Assembly (NCBI GenBank): GCA_947454055.1
Contig: CANGIS010000013.1
Span: 1-62,248, forward strand
Direction: 5' to 3'
Source of the DNA: Hyphomicrobiales bacterium
GTDB taxonomy: Bacteria > Pseudomonadota > Alphaproteobacteria > Rhizobiales > Beijerinckiaceae
Length of the DNA: 62,248 nucleotides
Positions 19,544 to 27,169 of the stretch are shown piece by piece; positions within the stretch are counted from its first letter, which is position 1, and the number at the start of each line of letters is the position of its first letter. The translations under genes were made by a program, and so were the position numbers. The notes beneath the pieces were generated by a model. The model did not search any database. It was given only the letters and a program-made list of their open reading frames with translations, and was not told the origin of the DNA.

Positions 19544-20665
19544 TCAGTCCCGCTTCTGCCGGATCAAGCCACGATAAATATCCGCATCCGTGCAGACACC
19601 CACCAGTCGGCCACCCTCATCCACAATGCCGACGCCATGGCCGCTTTTTTGCCGAAGCGCGATGACATCCTTCAGCGTGGTTTGAGCGGAGGTGAGCTCG
19701 ATCGCGCTGCCTGCCTCGATCTGCGGCTTGCCCTGCCCATCCAGGCGAAGAGCTGCTTGACGGGAGGCATCCACGAACACGCGATCGCCGTCCCGTTCGC
19801 ATTGATCAACCGGTCGCATCAGCGAGCCCGCTTTGAGCACGTTGAGCGGGTTCATATGGGCAACAAATTCCGCCACATAGGCGTTGGCGGGCTTGAGGAT
19901 AATGTCCTCCGGTGTACCCCATTGCACAATCCGCCCGCCTTCCATGATCGCGATGCGGTTGCCGATTTTCATCGCCTCATCGAGATCGTGGCTGACAAAG
20001 AGGATGGTCTTTTTCAAATTCTTCTGCAGCGATAATAACTCGTCCTGCAATTTGGTGCGGATCAGCGGATCAAGAGCAGAGAACGGCTCATCCATCAACA
20101 AAAGCGAGGCATCGGTGGCAAAGGCGCGCGCCAGACCCACGCGTTGCTGCATGCCGCCCGAAAGCTCGTGGCCATATTTATCGGCCCATTGATCGAGCTG
20201 AACCATTTTCAGCTTCTCATCCACAATCCGGTCGCGCTCGGCTTTGGGCGTACCGCGCAGCTCCAGACCAAGGCCGACATTGTCGCGCACCGTCCGCCAG
20301 GGCAGCAACGCGAATTGCTGGAACACCATGGCGACACTCTCAGTCCGCACCGCGCGCAAGGTCGCCGCATCGATGGTGGCAATATTGACCATTTCCCCGC
20401 GATGGCGCAGCAAAACCTTGCCGCGTGACACGCCATTCAACCCGTTGGCGGAACGCAACAAAGTCGATTTGCCGGAGCCCGATAAGCCCATCAGCACGCA
20501 GATTTCGCCTTCTTCGACCTGCAAAGAGGCATCGGCCACGCCGATCACGGCATTGGTGGCCTTCAAAATATCGTCGCGCGTCTCGCCTTGATCGAGACGC
20601 GTCAGCGCTTCTTTTTTCGCACTGCCGAAAACAATATCCACATGGTCGAAAACGAGATGGCTCAT
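19544..20665 (-). CDS. choV: Choline/glycine betaine ABC transporter ATP-binding protein
   Basis: A 373-residue ATPase of the ProV/ChoV/OpuA type. Walker A is GLSGSGKST, the signature is LSGGMQQRVG and Walker B is LLLMDEPFSALD; the N-terminal extension (VFGSAKKEALTRLDQGETRD) is typical of quaternary-amine importers. A C-terminal CBS-like region (about residues 280-373) may sense ions or ligands. It overlaps the permease gene by 4 nt (ATGA), and the binding protein lies upstream. The complex imports choline, betaine or carnitine across the inner membrane. The symbol rests on family and on the choline dehydrogenase neighbour. Confidence 0.85.
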   Translation of the reverse strand: MSHLVFDHVDIVFGSAKKEALTRLDQGETRDDILKATNAVIGVADASLQVEEGEICVLMGLSGSGKSTLLRSANGLNGVSRGKVLLRHRGEMVNIATIDAATLRAVRTESVAMVFQQFALLPWRTVRDNVGLGLELRGTPKAERDRIVDEKLKMVQLDQWADKYGHELSGGMQQRVGLARAFATDASLLLMDEPFSALDPLIRTKLQDELLSLQKNLKKTILFVSHDLDEAMKIGNRIAIMEGGRIVQWGTPEDIILKPANAYVAEFVAHMNPLNVLKAGSLMRPVDQCERDGDRVFVDASRQAALRLDGQGKPQIEAGSAIELTSAQTTLKDVIALRQKSGHGVGIVDEGGRLVGVCTDADIYRGLIRQKRD

Positions 20666-21519
20666 GAGGCGCGCCCGCTGTGTTGGCGCTCTGGCAATTT
20701 GCAGACGCGGTCCAAAATGATCGCCAGAATGACGATGGCCAATCCGGCTTCAAACCCCATGCCGATATTCACCGAATTCAGCGCGCGCACCACCGGCTTG
20801 CCCAAGCCGCCGGCACCCACCAGCGCGGCAATCACCACCATCGACAGCGACAGCATGATGCATTGGGTGATTCCTGCCATGATGGTGGGCAGCGCGGAAG
20901 GCAACTCGATCTTCCACAACAATTGGCGCTTGGTGGCGCCAAACGCCTCGCCCGCTTCAATCAGATGTTTTGGCACCGCCGAAATACCGAGATGGGTGAG
21001 GCGGATCGGCGCCGGAATGGCAAAAATCACCGTTGAAATCAGCCCCGGCACCACGCCAAGGCCGAACAGGATCAGCGTTGGAATGAGATAAACAAAGGTC
21101 GGAATCGTCTGCATCAGATCAAGAATGGGCCGCAAAACCGTAAACAGCATCGGCCGATGCGCCGCCGCAATCCCGATCGGCACACCGATCACCACAGACA
21201 CGAGCGTGGCAGAAACAACGAGAGAAAGCGTCTCCATCGTCGCGTTCCAATAACCCAAATTCGCGATGAGCAGAAGCGATAGGGCGCTGCCGATGCTCAA
21301 CACCAATGAGCGGTGCAGCCAATAAACGCCCCCTGCAAAAACCACGATAAATGCCAAAGCGGGGATCGATTGCAAAAGCTCGGTCACGCTGTCGATGCTG
21401 GAGCCGACAACCGTCGAGATTGCATCAAACACATCCGCGCCCTGATCGGTCAGGTTCGAGACAAAGGCCTCAATCCAGCTGCCGAGCGGCAATTTGGTAG
21501 CGGTAATCCACTCGTCCAT
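20662..21519 (-). CDS. choW: Choline/glycine betaine ABC transporter permease
   Basis: A 285-residue inner-membrane permease with about six or seven helices. The N-terminal segment (WITATKLPLGSWIEAFVSNL) is the usual ProW-like leader, and the EAA loop is visible as HLIEAGEAFGATKRQLLWKI followed by ELPSALPTIMAGI. Family ProW/ChoW/OpuAB. It is coupled to the ATPase gene by a 4-nt overlap. A large hairpin element lies in the 174-bp gap between it and the upstream binding-protein gene and may set the ratio of the two products. Confidence 0.87.
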   Translation of the reverse strand: MDEWITATKLPLGSWIEAFVSNLTDQGADVFDAISTVVGSSIDSVTELLQSIPALAFIVVFAGGVYWLHRSLVLSIGSALSLLLIANLGYWNATMETLSLVVSATLVSVVIGVPIGIAAAHRPMLFTVLRPILDLMQTIPTFVYLIPTLILFGLGVVPGLISTVIFAIPAPIRLTHLGISAVPKHLIEAGEAFGATKRQLLWKIELPSALPTIMAGITQCIMLSLSMVVIAALVGAGGLGKPVVRALNSVNIGMGFEAGLAIVILAIILDRVCKLPERQHSGRAS

Positions 21520-21568
21520 CAGCGTGTGTGCCTTTTAAGAAAGGAGGCGGGAAAAGGTATAAAACGCC

Positions 21569-21684
21569 GTCATTGCGAACGTCAGTGAAGCAACCCAGTT
21601 GATCTTGTAGAAAGGGGTGTAACGGCAACGCTGCACCCCTTTAACAACCATCAACTGGTTTGCTTCGCTCTCGCCCGCAATGAC
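21569..21684. repeat. Large palindromic repeat element (REP-like hairpin) between choX and choW
   Basis: The outer arms are GTCATTGCG at 21569 and CGCAATGAC at 21676-21684. CCAGTTGAT (21595-21603) pairs perfectly with ATCAACTGG (21650-21658), and AAAGGGGTG (21611-21619) pairs perfectly with CACCCCTTT (21634-21642). The whole folds into one long interrupted hairpin of about 116 nt in the mRNA between the binding protein and the permease. A related half-copy with GTCATTGCGAGGAGCGAAGC occurs at 44791. This family of elements is widespread in alphaproteobacterial intergenic regions. Confidence 0.8.
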
Positions 21685-21693
21685 GAATACGTC

Positions 21694-22641
21694 TTACAGT
21701 CCCAGCGCGGTCTTGACCGCGGCCAGACCTGGCTTGCCGTCGAGCGTGGTTACGCCGTTCAGCCACTTATCCAGCATATCCGGATGCGCCTTCAACCATG
21801 CGGCGGCAGCCTTGTCGGCATCCTGCTTGTCGAACAAGATCGAACCCATGATCTCGTTTTCCATCGTCAGCGTGAAGGTCAGATTTTTTAGCAACGCGCC
21901 GACATTCGGGCAATCCTTGGAATAGCCTGACCGAGTGTTGGTGTAGATCGTCGCACCGCCGAGATTGGGGCCGAACACGTCATCGCCGCCTTCAAGATAT
22001 TTCATCTTGAATTTGGTGTTCATCGGATGCGGCTCCCAGCCCAAGAAAACGAGGTCTTCGTTCTTCTTGGTCGCGCGCTCAACTTCAGCCAACATGCCCT
22101 GCTCGCTCGACTCGACGAGCTCAAAACCCTTCAACTCGAACTTGTTGTCCTTGATCATGTCGAGGATCAGGCGGTTGCCGTCATTGCCCGGCTCGATGCC
22201 ATAAAGCTTGCCCTGCAACTTGTCCTTGAACTTGGCAATATCGGCGAAGGTCTTGAGGCCCGCGTCATAGGTATAGGCCGGCACAGCCAGCGTATATTTT
22301 GCGCCTTCGAGATTGACGCCGATCACTTCGATCTGCTTCTTGTCGAGGTAAGGCTTGCGATCGGCTTCCATCGTCGGCATCCAATTGCCGAGGAAAACAT
22401 CGATCTTTTTGTTCTTCATCGAGGTGAACGTCACCGGAACCGAGAGAACTTCGGTTTTGGGCGTATAGCCGAGACCCTTGAGCACTTCGGAGGTCGCAGC
22501 CGTCGTAGCCGTAATATCCGTCCAGCCCACATCGGAGAACCGCACCGTTTTGCACGAGCCCGCATCTTTGGCGAGGGCAAGACCAGGCAGGATGGCCAGC
22601 ATGGCAGCCGCGGAAAGTGCTGATTTAACAATAGATTTCAT
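21694..22641 (-). CDS. choX: Choline/betaine ABC transporter substrate-binding protein
   Basis: A 315-residue periplasmic binding protein. The start at 22641 (MKSIVKSALSAAAMLAILPG) gives a classic Sec signal peptide with likely cleavage after ALA near residue 22, and GGGGAG lies 8 nt upstream. The mature part has the OpuAC/ChoX features VRFSDVGWTDITATTA, VFLGNWMPTMEADRKPY and YGIEPGNDGNRLILDMI, with Trp and Tyr residues suited to an aromatic box for a trimethylammonium group. First gene of the transporter operon, divergent from choline dehydrogenase. Choline or glycine betaine are the likeliest ligands; carnitine cannot be excluded. Confidence 0.85.
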   Translation of the reverse strand: MKSIVKSALSAAAMLAILPGLALAKDAGSCKTVRFSDVGWTDITATTAATSEVLKGLGYTPKTEVLSVPVTFTSMKNKKIDVFLGNWMPTMEADRKPYLDKKQIEVIGVNLEGAKYTLAVPAYTYDAGLKTFADIAKFKDKLQGKLYGIEPGNDGNRLILDMIKDNKFELKGFELVESSEQGMLAEVERATKKNEDLVFLGWEPHPMNTKFKMKYLEGGDDVFGPNLGGATIYTNTRSGYSKDCPNVGALLKNLTFTLTMENEIMGSILFDKQDADKAAAAWLKAHPDMLDKWLNGVTTLDGKPGLAAVKTALGL

Positions 22642-22808
22642 AAAGTTCTCCCCATTATTACGCGTTGTTGGCAACGGCACCGGATATGAAACGCTCCGAC
22701 CGCAGAATGTAATCATAGCAAAATTGGCTACCCTTTTCACCCCTTGTCGCTTTATCAAACAGTCTTGTCAGGTTTTTGTCATCCACTTTGTTACCATCGA
22801 CGCATTAG

Positions 22809-22832
22809 GCCAAAATCGTGTCGCATTTTGGC
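22809..22832. promoter_or_regulatory. Perfect inverted repeat in the choX-betA divergent region
   Basis: GCCAAAAT, 8-nt spacer, ATTTTGGC: a perfect 8+8 dyad about 70 bp before the betA start and 170 bp before choX. Position between two divergent choline genes suggests a regulator site. No BetI-type regulator gene is visible in the window. Confidence 0.35.
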
Positions 22833-22900
22833 ATGGCTCGTCTCCGAGGCGATGTCTTTCTCGCTCGATACCCTGAAATGCGTATGGAGGCGGCCGGTCG

Positions 22901-24562
22901 ATGACCACGGATAGTTTCGATTATGTGATTGTCGGCGCAGGTTCCGCCGGTTGCGTGCTGGCCAACCGGCTTTCGGAGGACGGCAAATTCACCGTCGCGG
23001 TTCTGGAAGCGGGTGGCGGCGACACCTCCGTCTTTATCCAGATGCCGACGGCGCTCTCCATTCCCATGGGCATGGACAAATATAATTGGGGCTACCACAC
23101 CGAGCCCGAGCCGCACCTTGATGGCCGGCGGATGGATCTGCCGCGCGGCAAAGTGATCGGCGGCGGCTCATCGGTCAACGGCATGGTCTATATCCGCGGC
23201 AATGCGATGGATTATGAGGGCTGGGAGGCGCTCGGCGCCAAAGGCTGGGGCTACCGCAATGTGCTGCCCTATTTCCGCAAGGCCGAGACGCGCAACGAGG
23301 GCGGCGATGCCTATCGCGGCGAAAACGGCCCGCTTCACACCAGCTACGGCCCGATGAAAAATCCGCTCTATTCCGTCTTTGTCGAGGCCGCCAAACAGGC
23401 AGGCTACGCCGCGACCGATGACGTCAACGGCTACCGGCAGGAAGGCTTCGGCCGCATGGATCGCACGATCCACAAAGGCCGGCGCTGGAGCGCGGCATCC
23501 GCCTATCTCAAACCCGCCATGAGCCGGAAAAACCTCTTGGTGCTCACCGGCGTCCGCGCGACGAAAATTGATCTCGAAGGCAAACGCGCCGTGGCCGTCC
23601 GCTATCTCAAGGGTGGGGTCGAGCATGTCGTCCGCGCCCGCCGCGAGATCATTCTGGCCGGCGGTCCGATCAATTCGCCACAATTGCTGAAGCTTTCCGG
23701 CATCGGGCAAGCCGAGGAACTCAAGGCGCACGGCATTACGCCTTTGCACCATTTGCCGGGCGTCGGCGAGAATTTGCAGGATCATCTGGAATTCTATTTC
23801 CAGCAGGCCTGTACCAAGCCGATCACGCTCTATTCGTCGATGAACCTCTTCGCCAAAGCGCTTATCGGCGCGCAGTGGATCTTGTTCAAAAACGGGTTGG
23901 GCGCGACCAATCATTTCGAAAGCTGCGGCTTTATCCGGTCGCGGCCCGGTGTGCCCTATGCCGATATCCAGTATCATTTCCTGCCCGCAGCCATTGCCTA
24001 TGATGGCAGCGTCAAAGCCGAAGCCCACGGCTTTCAGGCCCATGTCGGCCCGATGCGCTCGAAAAGCCGCGGCTGGGTTCGCTTGGCGTCCGGCAACCCG
24101 CTTGAGGCACCAAAGGTTCGGTTCAACTATATGAGCCATGAGGAAGACCGCATCGAAATGCGGGCCTGCGTGCGCCTGACCCGCGAAATCTTTGGCCAGG
24201 ATGCCTTTGCACCCTATCGCGGCGAGGAATTGCAGCCCGGACCCGATGTCGTGACCGACGACCAGATCGACGCCTTTGCACGCCGCAAGGTCGAGAGCGC
24301 CTATCACCCTTGCGGGACCTGCAAAATGGGCGATCCTTCCGATCCGATGGCGGTGGTCGATACCGATACGCGCGTGATCGGCCTTGAGGGACTGCGCGTG
24401 GTGGACACCTCGATCATGCCTCGGATTACGACCGGCAATCTGAACGCCCCCGCCATCATGATCGGCGAAAAGGCGTCCGACGCCATTTTGGGCCGCGATC
24501 CGCTACCCGCGTCCAACGCGCCGTATTATCAAGCGCAAGCATGGGAAACCAGCCAACGCTAA
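22901..24562 (+). CDS. betA: Choline dehydrogenase-like GMC oxidoreductase
   Basis: A 553-residue FAD enzyme that would oxidise choline to betaine aldehyde. The FAD-binding start is YVIVGAGSAGCVLANRLSED with VAVLEAGGGD; GMC signatures are GKVIGGGSSVNGMVYIRGN and GGPINSPQLLKLSGIG. The catalytic end is ESAYHPCGTCKMG and GNLNAPAIMIGEKASD. GGAGG lies upstream of the ATG. It is divergent from the ABC transporter operon. No betaine aldehyde dehydrogenase (betB) is seen in the window, so that step must be elsewhere or done by this enzyme. Other GMC alcohol substrates are possible, but the transporter supports choline. Confidence 0.8.
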   Translation: MTTDSFDYVIVGAGSAGCVLANRLSEDGKFTVAVLEAGGGDTSVFIQMPTALSIPMGMDKYNWGYHTEPEPHLDGRRMDLPRGKVIGGGSSVNGMVYIRGNAMDYEGWEALGAKGWGYRNVLPYFRKAETRNEGGDAYRGENGPLHTSYGPMKNPLYSVFVEAAKQAGYAATDDVNGYRQEGFGRMDRTIHKGRRWSAASAYLKPAMSRKNLLVLTGVRATKIDLEGKRAVAVRYLKGGVEHVVRARREIILAGGPINSPQLLKLSGIGQAEELKAHGITPLHHLPGVGENLQDHLEFYFQQACTKPITLYSSMNLFAKALIGAQWILFKNGLGATNHFESCGFIRSRPGVPYADIQYHFLPAAIAYDGSVKAEAHGFQAHVGPMRSKSRGWVRLASGNPLEAPKVRFNYMSHEEDRIEMRACVRLTREIFGQDAFAPYRGEELQPGPDVVTDDQIDAFARRKVESAYHPCGTCKMGDPSDPMAVVDTDTRVIGLEGLRVVDTSIMPRITTGNLNAPAIMIGEKASDAILGRDPLPASNAPYYQAQAWETSQR

Positions 24563-24586
24563 GCAGGATAAATGCAAATTCGCCAG

Positions 24587-24603
24587 TTTAGAAAAGATAT
24601 AAA
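24587..24603. promoter_or_regulatory. Possible Irr-type iron-control box before the Ftr1 permease gene
   Basis: TTTAGAA-AAG-ATATAAA matches the rhizobial ICE pattern TTTAGAA-N3-TTCTAAA at 12 of 14 half-site positions. It lies about 105 bp upstream of the iron-permease start in a markedly A+T-rich stretch (24565-24650). Suggestive only. Confidence 0.35.
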
Positions 24604-24708
24604 CTACTGAAATATCAAGTTTTTTTGCTTTCAACTTAGAAACGCGAATGGTAGAAGAGTTTCCTCGGCAGCGACGCCTTGAACGTCGTGATGCAGAAGG
24701 ATCTCGTT

Positions 24709-25524
24709 ATGGTGTTGGAAATTTCGTGGGGCATTTTTGCCCAATCGGTTTCTATTTTAATGCGCGAGGGCCTCGAAGCCCTCCTCGTTCTGGCGGCCTT
24801 GGTGGCCTATCTCAACAAGTCGGGCGCGGGTTCGCGCATCTGGGCGGTCTTTGCGGGCGCTGCTGGCGGCGTTGCTTTGAGCATTTTGGCCGCTGTTTTA
24901 TTGGAACTGTTTTTTGAAGGCGAGAACAGCAATGTTCTCCAAGGCGCCAGCTTTCTAATCGCGGCCGGCCTGTTGCTCTACGTCAGTGGCTGGCTCTTTA
25001 TCCGGCAGGATCCGCGTGCCTGGCAAGCCTATCTGCGCAACCATGCCGAACAGGCCCTAACCTCCGGCAATGTGATCTGGGCGATTGGCCTTTTGTCCTG
25101 CCTCTCGGTCTTGCGCGAAGGCGCCGAAACCGCACTGTTCTACCATGCCCTGGCCCGCTCGGAGAATGGCTGGTCGATCTCGATCTTCGGCGGCATCGGC
25201 TCGGCGGTTGTTCTGCTCGGCCTCTTGTTTGCCATCATGCAGGCCGTCTCGGTACGCGTGCCATTGCGCCCGCTCTTTATCGTCACCTCGGCCTTTTTAT
25301 TGGTGATCGCCCTGAAATTCATCGGCAACGGCCTGACCGAACTTCAGGAAATCGACATCGTGTCCAATAATCTCGCCCATCTGCCGGAGTGGTGGCAGAA
25401 TATTGGCCTCAATCCGAGTTGGGAAGCCTTGGGCACTCAAGCGGTTGTGTTGCTGGGCGTGGTTGCGACCTTTGCCGTTTTGCATCTCAAATCCAGCCAG
25501 GAGCCCGTTTCAGGACGTCGTTAA
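24709..25524 (+). CDS. Ftr1-family high-affinity iron permease
   Basis: A 271-residue inner-membrane protein with about seven helices. The two REGxE iron-binding motifs of the Ftr1/EfeU family are present: SILMREGLEALLVLAAL near the N-terminus and LSVLREGAETALFYHALA in the middle. The ATG at 24709 follows AAGGAT by 7 nt; longer readings from 24679 or 24691 lack ribosome sites. It would import ferric or ferrous iron, but no EfeO/EfeB or multicopper-oxidase partner is nearby. It stands alone between betA and the first MttB gene. Iron for the flavo-iron-sulfur and [4Fe-4S] enzymes nearby is a possible but unproven link. Confidence 0.87.
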   Translation: MVLEISWGIFAQSVSILMREGLEALLVLAALVAYLNKSGAGSRIWAVFAGAAGGVALSILAAVLLELFFEGENSNVLQGASFLIAAGLLLYVSGWLFIRQDPRAWQAYLRNHAEQALTSGNVIWAIGLLSCLSVLREGAETALFYHALARSENGWSISIFGGIGSAVVLLGLLFAIMQAVSVRVPLRPLFIVTSAFLLVIALKFIGNGLTELQEIDIVSNNLAHLPEWWQNIGLNPSWEALGTQAVVLLGVVATFAVLHLKSSQEPVSGRR

Positions 25525-25572
25525 TCGGGTGAATTAGGTCGGCTCAGGCCTTTGCATTTCCTGCATTTCTCG

Positions 25573-25599
25573 GTTTAACTGCTGGCAAAACAGTTAAAC
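25573..25599 (+). promoter_or_regulatory. Perfect 9-9-9 dyad directly before the first mttB ribosome site
   Basis: GTTTAACTG, 9-nt spacer CTGGCAAAA, CAGTTAAAC. The right arm ends 3 nt before GGAGG of the MttB gene. It may be an operator or an mRNA hairpin that controls ribosome access. The same sequence was not seen before the other MttB genes. Confidence 0.5.
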
Positions 25600-25614
25600 G
25601 TGGAGGAAATGGGG

Positions 25615-27162
25615 ATGAACACCGAAGAAGCAAACGGCCAACGCCGGACCCGTACCGGCGGCCGTGACGCCCGCCAGCGCAGCCGGTCCGGCCCCCAGGC
25701 TCCGGCCTATATCACCCGCGTCATACCGCCTTACGAGATGGTATCGGAAGCGGGCCTAGTGGCGCTCGAGAACGAAGCTGACCGGATTTTGGAAGACGTC
25801 GGCTTTGAAATCAGGGGCGACGACGAGGCACTTGCGCTCTTCAAGGCGGCTGGTGCGGATGTGAAGGGCCAGCGGATCATATTCCCCCGCGGGCTTGTCC
25901 GCTCGATCATTCAGGCCACAACCCCGCGCGAATTCACCCAATACGCCCGCAATCCGGCCCGCAATGTCGTGATCGGCGGCAACAATACGGTCTTCTCGCC
26001 CGCCTATGGCTCGCCTTTCGTCACCGACATCGACAAAGGCCGCCGTTACGGCACGATTGAGGATTTCCGCAATTTCATCAAACTCGCTTATTCGACGCCC
26101 TATCTGCATCATTCGGGCGGCACGGTGTGCGAGCCGGTCGATCTGCCGGTCAACAAGCGCCATCTGGAAATGGTCTATTCGCACATCAAATATTCCGACA
26201 AGGCCTTTATGGGCTCGGTGACAACGGCACCGCGCGCAGCCGAATCCATCGAGCTGTGCCGTGTGCTGTTTGGCGCCGATTTTGTCGATCGGCATTGCGT
26301 GATTTTGGGCAATGTGAACGTCAATTCTCCGCTCGTGCTGGATGGCGAGGCCAGCCGCGTCATCCGCACCTATGCGGCCGCCAATCAGGCCGCGGTCTGC
26401 GTGCCCTTTATCTTGAGCGGCGCCATGGGACCGGTGACAACCGCCGGCGCGCTGGCGCAATGCTTTGCGGAAGCGATGGTCTGCGTCGCGCTCACCCAAT
26501 TGGAACGCCCCGGCGCTCCCGCCATTTTAGGTAATTTTCTCTCCTCCATGTCGCTGAAGACGGGGGCACCAACCTTTGGCACGCCGGAGCCCGCGCTGGG
26601 ATATTTTGCCATCGGCCAATTGGCTCGGCGTCTTGGTGTGCCGTTACGGTGCGGCGGCAATCTCTGCGCATCGAAAATTCCCGATGCCCAGGCGGCCTAT
26701 GAGAGCGCCAACTCGATGTGGCCCGCTTTTCTGTGCGGCGCGAATTTCATCCTGCACGCGGCAGGCTGGGCGGAAGGCGCGCTGTCGATGAGTTACGAAA
26801 AATTCATCATGGACACCGAGCAATGCGGCGCGTTCCATGTGATCGGTGGCGGTTTGCCGACGGATGAAAACGCGTTGGCCCATGATGCGTTTTTGGAAGT
26901 CGAACCCGGCAAGCATTTCCTGGGCTCGGCCCACACGATGAAAAATTACGAGACGGCGTTTTACGACTTCGAAACCTCGGATAATAATTCCTTCGAGCAA
27001 TGGCAGGACGAAGGCTCCCTTGACATTCAGGTGCGGGCTAACCGCAAATGGAAGAAGATCTTGGCCGATTACGTTTCGCCAGCACTTGACGAGGCCAAGG
27101 ACGAGGAATTGCGCGCTGTGATTGATGCAAAAATGGCAGCTGTGCCCGATGCGTGGTATTGA
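25615..27162 (+). CDS. Trimethylamine methyltransferase (MttB) family protein, copy 1
   Basis: A 515-residue corrinoid-dependent methyltransferase of the MttB superfamily. The reading frame has no internal amber codon, so it is a non-pyrrolysine member like the glycine betaine methyltransferase MtgB. Family segments include NPARNVVIGGNNTVFSPAYG, HHSGGTVCEPVDLPVNKRH and GAPTFGTPEPALGYFAIGQL. The first 24 residues are Arg-rich (seven Arg between residues 10 and 24) before the barrel. Start 25615 has GGAGG 8 nt upstream. It is followed 7 bp later by a demethylase-like flavoprotein, so a methylated amine (glycine betaine, proline betaine or similar) is the probable donor and the corrinoid protein at 37142 the acceptor. 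Confidence 0.88.
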   Translation: MNTEEANGQRRTRTGGRDARQRSRSGPQAPAYITRVIPPYEMVSEAGLVALENEADRILEDVGFEIRGDDEALALFKAAGADVKGQRIIFPRGLVRSIIQATTPREFTQYARNPARNVVIGGNNTVFSPAYGSPFVTDIDKGRRYGTIEDFRNFIKLAYSTPYLHHSGGTVCEPVDLPVNKRHLEMVYSHIKYSDKAFMGSVTTAPRAAESIELCRVLFGADFVDRHCVILGNVNVNSPLVLDGEASRVIRTYAAANQAAVCVPFILSGAMGPVTTAGALAQCFAEAMVCVALTQLERPGAPAILGNFLSSMSLKTGAPTFGTPEPALGYFAIGQLARRLGVPLRCGGNLCASKIPDAQAAYESANSMWPAFLCGANFILHAAGWAEGALSMSYEKFIMDTEQCGAFHVIGGGLPTDENALAHDAFLEVEPGKHFLGSAHTMKNYETAFYDFETSDNNSFEQWQDEGSLDIQVRANRKWKKILADYVSPALDEAKDEELRAVIDAKMAAVPDAWY

Positions 27163-27169
27163 GGTTAAA

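Noticed and set aside
25615-27162. Pyrrolysine-type MttB
   Set aside because: All three MttB frames run full length without an internal TAG, and no pyl genes are seen.
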